Position numbers and translations under genes: made by a program. Source: Siphonodentalium dalli (lineage: Eukaryota > Mollusca > Scaphopoda > Gadilida > Siphonodentaliidae). Taken from it: 64,000 bases of DNA. Below, piece after piece: positions 61,171-64,000 of this stretch. How positions within the stretch are numbered: position 1 is the stretch's first letter; every line of letters begins with the position of its first letter. The notes under the pieces were generated by a model. It saw only the letters and a list, made by a program, of their open reading frames with translations, made no database searches and was not told where the DNA came from. Location: NCBI GenBank assembly GCA_032622095.1, contig CP136068.1, positions 16,537,729-16,601,728 on the forward strand. The letters run 5' to 3'.

Positions 61171-61234
61171 GAAGTTCCCTGTTAGATTTTCTATAAGTCT
61201 ATGGTCTCGAACGTGGTATAAAGGTGTGGGAGGA

Positions 61235-61960
61235 TTATAAATGTCCTGTTTCGAAATTTCCAGTTCTAATCGCGGGGCAAAGTCCCTTCATAACAGCACC
61301 GCACACCTGCTCGTCGGAGAGTTTTAAAGATATCGCCGTCGAGCGCATGTTCGTGATATATGCTTGGACAGATTGTCCAGGTAGCTGACTTTCATTAAAC
61401 AGGTCAGCCACACCTGACCATTCTAAATGTTTTGATGATAAACATAAATGTTCTTCAAATGCTTTAAAGAGATGCCTCACGAGATTTAACATCAGTATCT
61501 GCACAATCATACCAATCCTGGGCTCCTGATGGCATAAGTAAAGGAAACATTAAGAGCGGTGGCTCCTCGGTCAATCCTTCAAACGTGGCATTGTTCTGAA
61601 ACGTTTTCAACCAAAGGGCCGCGCCATCGAGACCGCTAAATTTCCATTAGAGACATACATTTATTTGATGTAAATGACGACGATGCAGATAACATAGACG
61701 TAATTAATTCCATAGGTGTGGTGCGGTGATTGTCGTTTTTGCAGTTGGTTGTGGTTGCCGCTGCTGTGAGCGCTGTTGTTGTACTATTCGGATTCCTTAT
61801 GTCATTTTGCAATATTGCTTTGTTATAAGCTATCTCTAAACGGATTGTGTATTCTGTATGTAGTAGGTGTGGTTTCAGTATTGATGTGTTTCCATTCTTG
61901 AATTTTGGCGGGTCGGCTTAAATCGTGGTCAACATAATTTAGAGATCGTTTCGTATTTAC
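61235..61960 (-). pseudogene. Gypsy gag capsid region
   Basis: Reading down the minus strand: a Thr/Asn-rich lead with NKAILQNDIRNPNSTTTALT (about 61830-61770), then FSGLDGAALWLKTFQNNATF, EGLTEEPPLLMFPLLMPSGA and QDWYDCADTD (about 61640-61495), then after a frameshift FEEHLCLSSKHLEWSGVADL, NESQLPGQSVQAYITNMRST, AISLKLSDEQVCGAVMKGLC and PAIRTGNFE (to 61240). The FxG...WLxxF, WYD, QxxxxSVxxYI and LxDEQ...GLxPxIR spacing is that of Ty3/Gypsy capsid. The N-terminal part up to 62687 is present only as a doubtful 62-codon frame (62499-62687). Confidence 0.8.
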
Positions 61961-62260
61961 AGAAAACGATCAATGGTGCCAGCTGGCGTATGCAGTTCGG
62001 TGCGATTTTTAATTTGAAAAAAAAAAACTACTAGCTATGACTCTGACATGTATTTTTGAAAATTTGGTGTGATCAGTTCATTCTTGATGGCTACAGTTGT
62101 GATCATATGGATAGTCTAGTATTTTGGATAAATGGCGCCATTTTGCGTATGATGATACGCGCGTACTGATATTTAAAAAAAAATACTAAGTATGAACATA
62201 GATGTCAATAGATGATTCTCGCTGGCCACAGTTGCGATAAAAAAAATTAACACTGAGCGC
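61960..62260. repeat. Degenerate ~165 bp duplication within the gag leader
   Basis: The order TGG.GCCA.....GCGTATG, TTTAAA.AAAAAAAACTA...TATGA, GATGATTC and CTGGC.ACAGTTG.GAT occurs at about 61976-62095 and about 62133-62240. Confidence 0.4.
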
Positions 62261-62690
62261 TATGGAGAATTGAAAATACAGTCACAAATACAATTCATCT
62301 GATAAAATTTCACATTAAGATATGCAATTATGCAATTTGTGGCAAGATCGCTCCCTGTTTTTCAATTTCCAGGAACAAAGCAAGTCACTTGTCCAACTTG
62401 ACATGCGTAATATCATGTTTTGTATTACCAGGTGAACGGTAAAAATAGAGTACACAAACAAAAGCCTCATAAAAACTTGTTTCTACTAAAATGACAAGCT
62501 ATAACAGTGGCATGGAAACCGTTCTCATATCGCTTTTAATATTTCGAAAACGCGCGACCATATTTTTCGACATAAGGAATCCGACTGTATGGGTGATGTC
62601 CGTGGTCACAATGGTAGGTCGGATGGTATTTCGTGTCTGGGCCCCTCGTGTTATGATCTTGTCTTGGGACATTGGAATCTCCACCAATTG

Positions 62691-63825
62691 TGAGAGCGGA
62701 CTTAAATTATTGGGGATTTTTCGTCACGCTCCACATTAGAGTCTCCAAGGCTGTGAATGAAAAGACACGTAATTCTAACGAGTAAATAGTATTGTCCAAT
62801 AATATAATAACAAGTTATTGTGATACATCACATATTGTAAAAATTGAATTAGTGCAGGTTTAAATTAGATAGTAATTTATGTTTGACTTGATATTTAGTG
62901 GATATAAAATGTATTTAATAATAATTATGACACTACACATGAGTTGAACGATATTCGGTAAAAACAACTATGCGGCCATTGCGTGTGATTTCGCTAGGTA
63001 CATTCGCATTTGTTATGGATGACTTATTCATATATCAGATTATGGTGTGTTTATAAAGTGTTGCTATATGTCATTCCTGAGATGCAACAAAGCATTCCAT
63101 TAATATTCATGATCCCCATTTTGCTTAGTCATATACAACAATACCACAAAAGAATATGCACACACACGATCTACTCGCACATAACCATAGTTGCATAATT
63201 ATGAATTCAAATGAAATGCATTTGACGCTAGATTTGTGTGTATTAATTATAATGCAGAAATCATGCACGGCCGCCATACTAAATATGGTATATTTTCATA
63301 CTCCCGACCTCCTGAAATCAGAAGGTACCTACCCACAAGTTTTGGCCTTATCCAGACCGCATGTATATAGGTTCCGTGCTATACACCTGTGTATGTAATG
63401 TATACACATAGTTTGTGTACCTTTATTTTGGTTTAAGTATTAGCTATAACTACTTACATGTTGATACCAAAGGTCCAAAGGGTATAATTCTCCATAATTA
63501 AGGTTCGTTCCACTATGTCAATATATATGTTGTGTTCTGAATATACAGCCTTCCAAAAGTAATCTTACCTACCTACATATATAGAAAATATGGGTAATAT
63601 GACTGCATACCAAATATATGTTAATAGTGGCCCAAGAAAAAATATAACATGTATACTGATTTCGATTTGCAATTATTGCTGTCAGGCGATTGTTTTGCCG
63701 AATTAATTGGAGACGAAAACGAATGAGTTGATCGCCAACCGAACTAGAATGCACTCAGAGAGATGCCAACGTGCGCAAAAATGTAATACAAAATAATTTC
63801 AAAAATAATTTCACTGTATTTTACT
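62691..63825. other. Possible 5' LTR of the Gypsy element, otherwise no gene
   Basis: If 62697 (TGTGAGAGCGG on plus, ...CTCTCACA on minus) is the LTR end, the 5' LTR would extend to the right from here. No second copy was found to fix its length. Confidence 0.25.
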
Positions 63826-63827
63826 TA

Positions 63828-63848
63828 TTTAATTTAATTTAATTTAAT
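63828..63848. repeat. (TTAAT)n short tandem
   Basis: Four units of TTTAA/AATTT pentamer. Confidence 0.9.
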
Positions 63849-63958
63849 GTTAGCAAAAAAAGACAATTACATTCTTCAATAATTTTATTTAGGGGATAAC
63901 AGTGTGGTGTTTTGTGATTTCGGAAAGGTGCATGGCGAATATACTGTGGCAAATTTAG

Positions 63959-63994
63959 TTAATGGACGACGGCGGAGCCGGAGCCCATTAACGG
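63959..63994. repeat. Small hairpin at window edge
   Basis: GTTAATGG and CCATTAAC pair around a GC-rich 20 base centre (GACGGCGGAGCCGG). Possibly the terminal stem of an element continuing past the window end. Confidence 0.5.
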
Positions 63995-64000
63995 GTATTT

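Larger units (their letters stand above)
58438..62690 (-). mobile_element. Ty3/Gypsy retrotransposon, internal region, degenerate
   Basis: The minus strand reads, 5' to 3': gag, zinc knuckles, aspartic protease, reverse transcriptase, RNase H, integrase (zinc-binding part and start of core). This is the Ty3/Gypsy order, since integrase lies after RNase H. Stops and frameshifts are found in every domain, the RT active site is lost and integrase is cut off within its core. The region just beyond 62690 has TTGGTGGAGATTCC next to a CA end (minus), a plausible junction of the 5' LTR and primer-binding site. A matching 3' LTR was not found, so the element is 3'-truncated or its LTR has diverged beyond recognition. 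Confidence 0.85.

Noticed and set aside
1-64000. CRISPR array, operon, phage or bacterial defence system
   Set aside because: Tandem arrays here have no spacer/repeat alternation, coding sequence is intron-split and the elements are eukaryotic retrotransposons and Helitrons.

Overview
This is a gene-poor stretch of an AT-rich animal genome. There is no bacterial-style operon. Open frames are short and broken, introns with GT..AG borders can be inferred, and most of the DNA is repeats and decayed transposable elements. The mix (short CTAG-ended Helitron-like repeats beside GT/TA microsatellites, GGTCAAGGTCA-type dispersed repeats, AAATGGCGGCC-type repeats, minisatellites, fold-back elements, CR1/Jockey-like LINEs and a Ty3/Gypsy copy) looks like a mollusc or another lophotrochozoan. 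That assignment is inference from style, not from a diagnostic gene.

Layout, left half. 1.06-2.04 kb is a fold-back element with ~190 bp arms, followed by a LINE reverse-transcriptase fragment (2.13-2.86). 3.75-5.50 kb holds three Helitron-like units joined head to tail with no spacer, preceded by a separate hairpin. 7.1-15.3 kb contains an inverted pair of dispersed repeats around a degenerate direct duplication (8.73-10.60 / 11.03-12.33) and a ~42 bp minisatellite (12.56-13.83). 17.29-18.12 kb is a decayed retrotransposon gag. 19.33-20.29 kb carries the best candidate host gene: the last two exons of a small protein with two membrane segments. 20.87-21.42 kb is a fold-back MITE. 21.53-23.33 kb is an array of ~145/288 bp repeats.

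Right half. 26.67-31.67 kb is a ~5 kb inverted repeat with ~1.3 kb arms, a loop containing the same minisatellite family as at 13 kb, and a 49-codon open frame. 33.82-34.56 kb holds two tandem arrays, followed by a 252 bp piggyBac-like MITE with TTAA duplications (34.58-34.84). 36.54-36.64 kb is degenerate telomere-like sequence. 38.60-40.17 kb holds Helitron-like repeats. 43.27-46.22 kb is tandem repeats, 46.29-46.82 a fold-back element, and 47.07-49.20 kb a ~58-copy 37 bp minisatellite flanked by a direct repeat. 50.3-50.5 kb has a weak exon candidate. 54.93-55.43 and 56.82-57.37 kb are LINE fragments. 58.44-62.7 kb is a dead Ty3/Gypsy element on the minus strand with gag, zinc knuckles, protease, RT, RNase H and part of integrase in the usual order.

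No cooperating gene set is visible. The most unusual observations are the zero-spacer Helitron tandem with a strict 122 bp period of TGCGCATGCGC sites, the out-of-frame triplication of 53 bp inside the Gypsy integrase, the large fold-back with a minisatellite loop, and the duplicated flank around the 37 bp array. All identities come from reading by eye; no alignment or database search was run.
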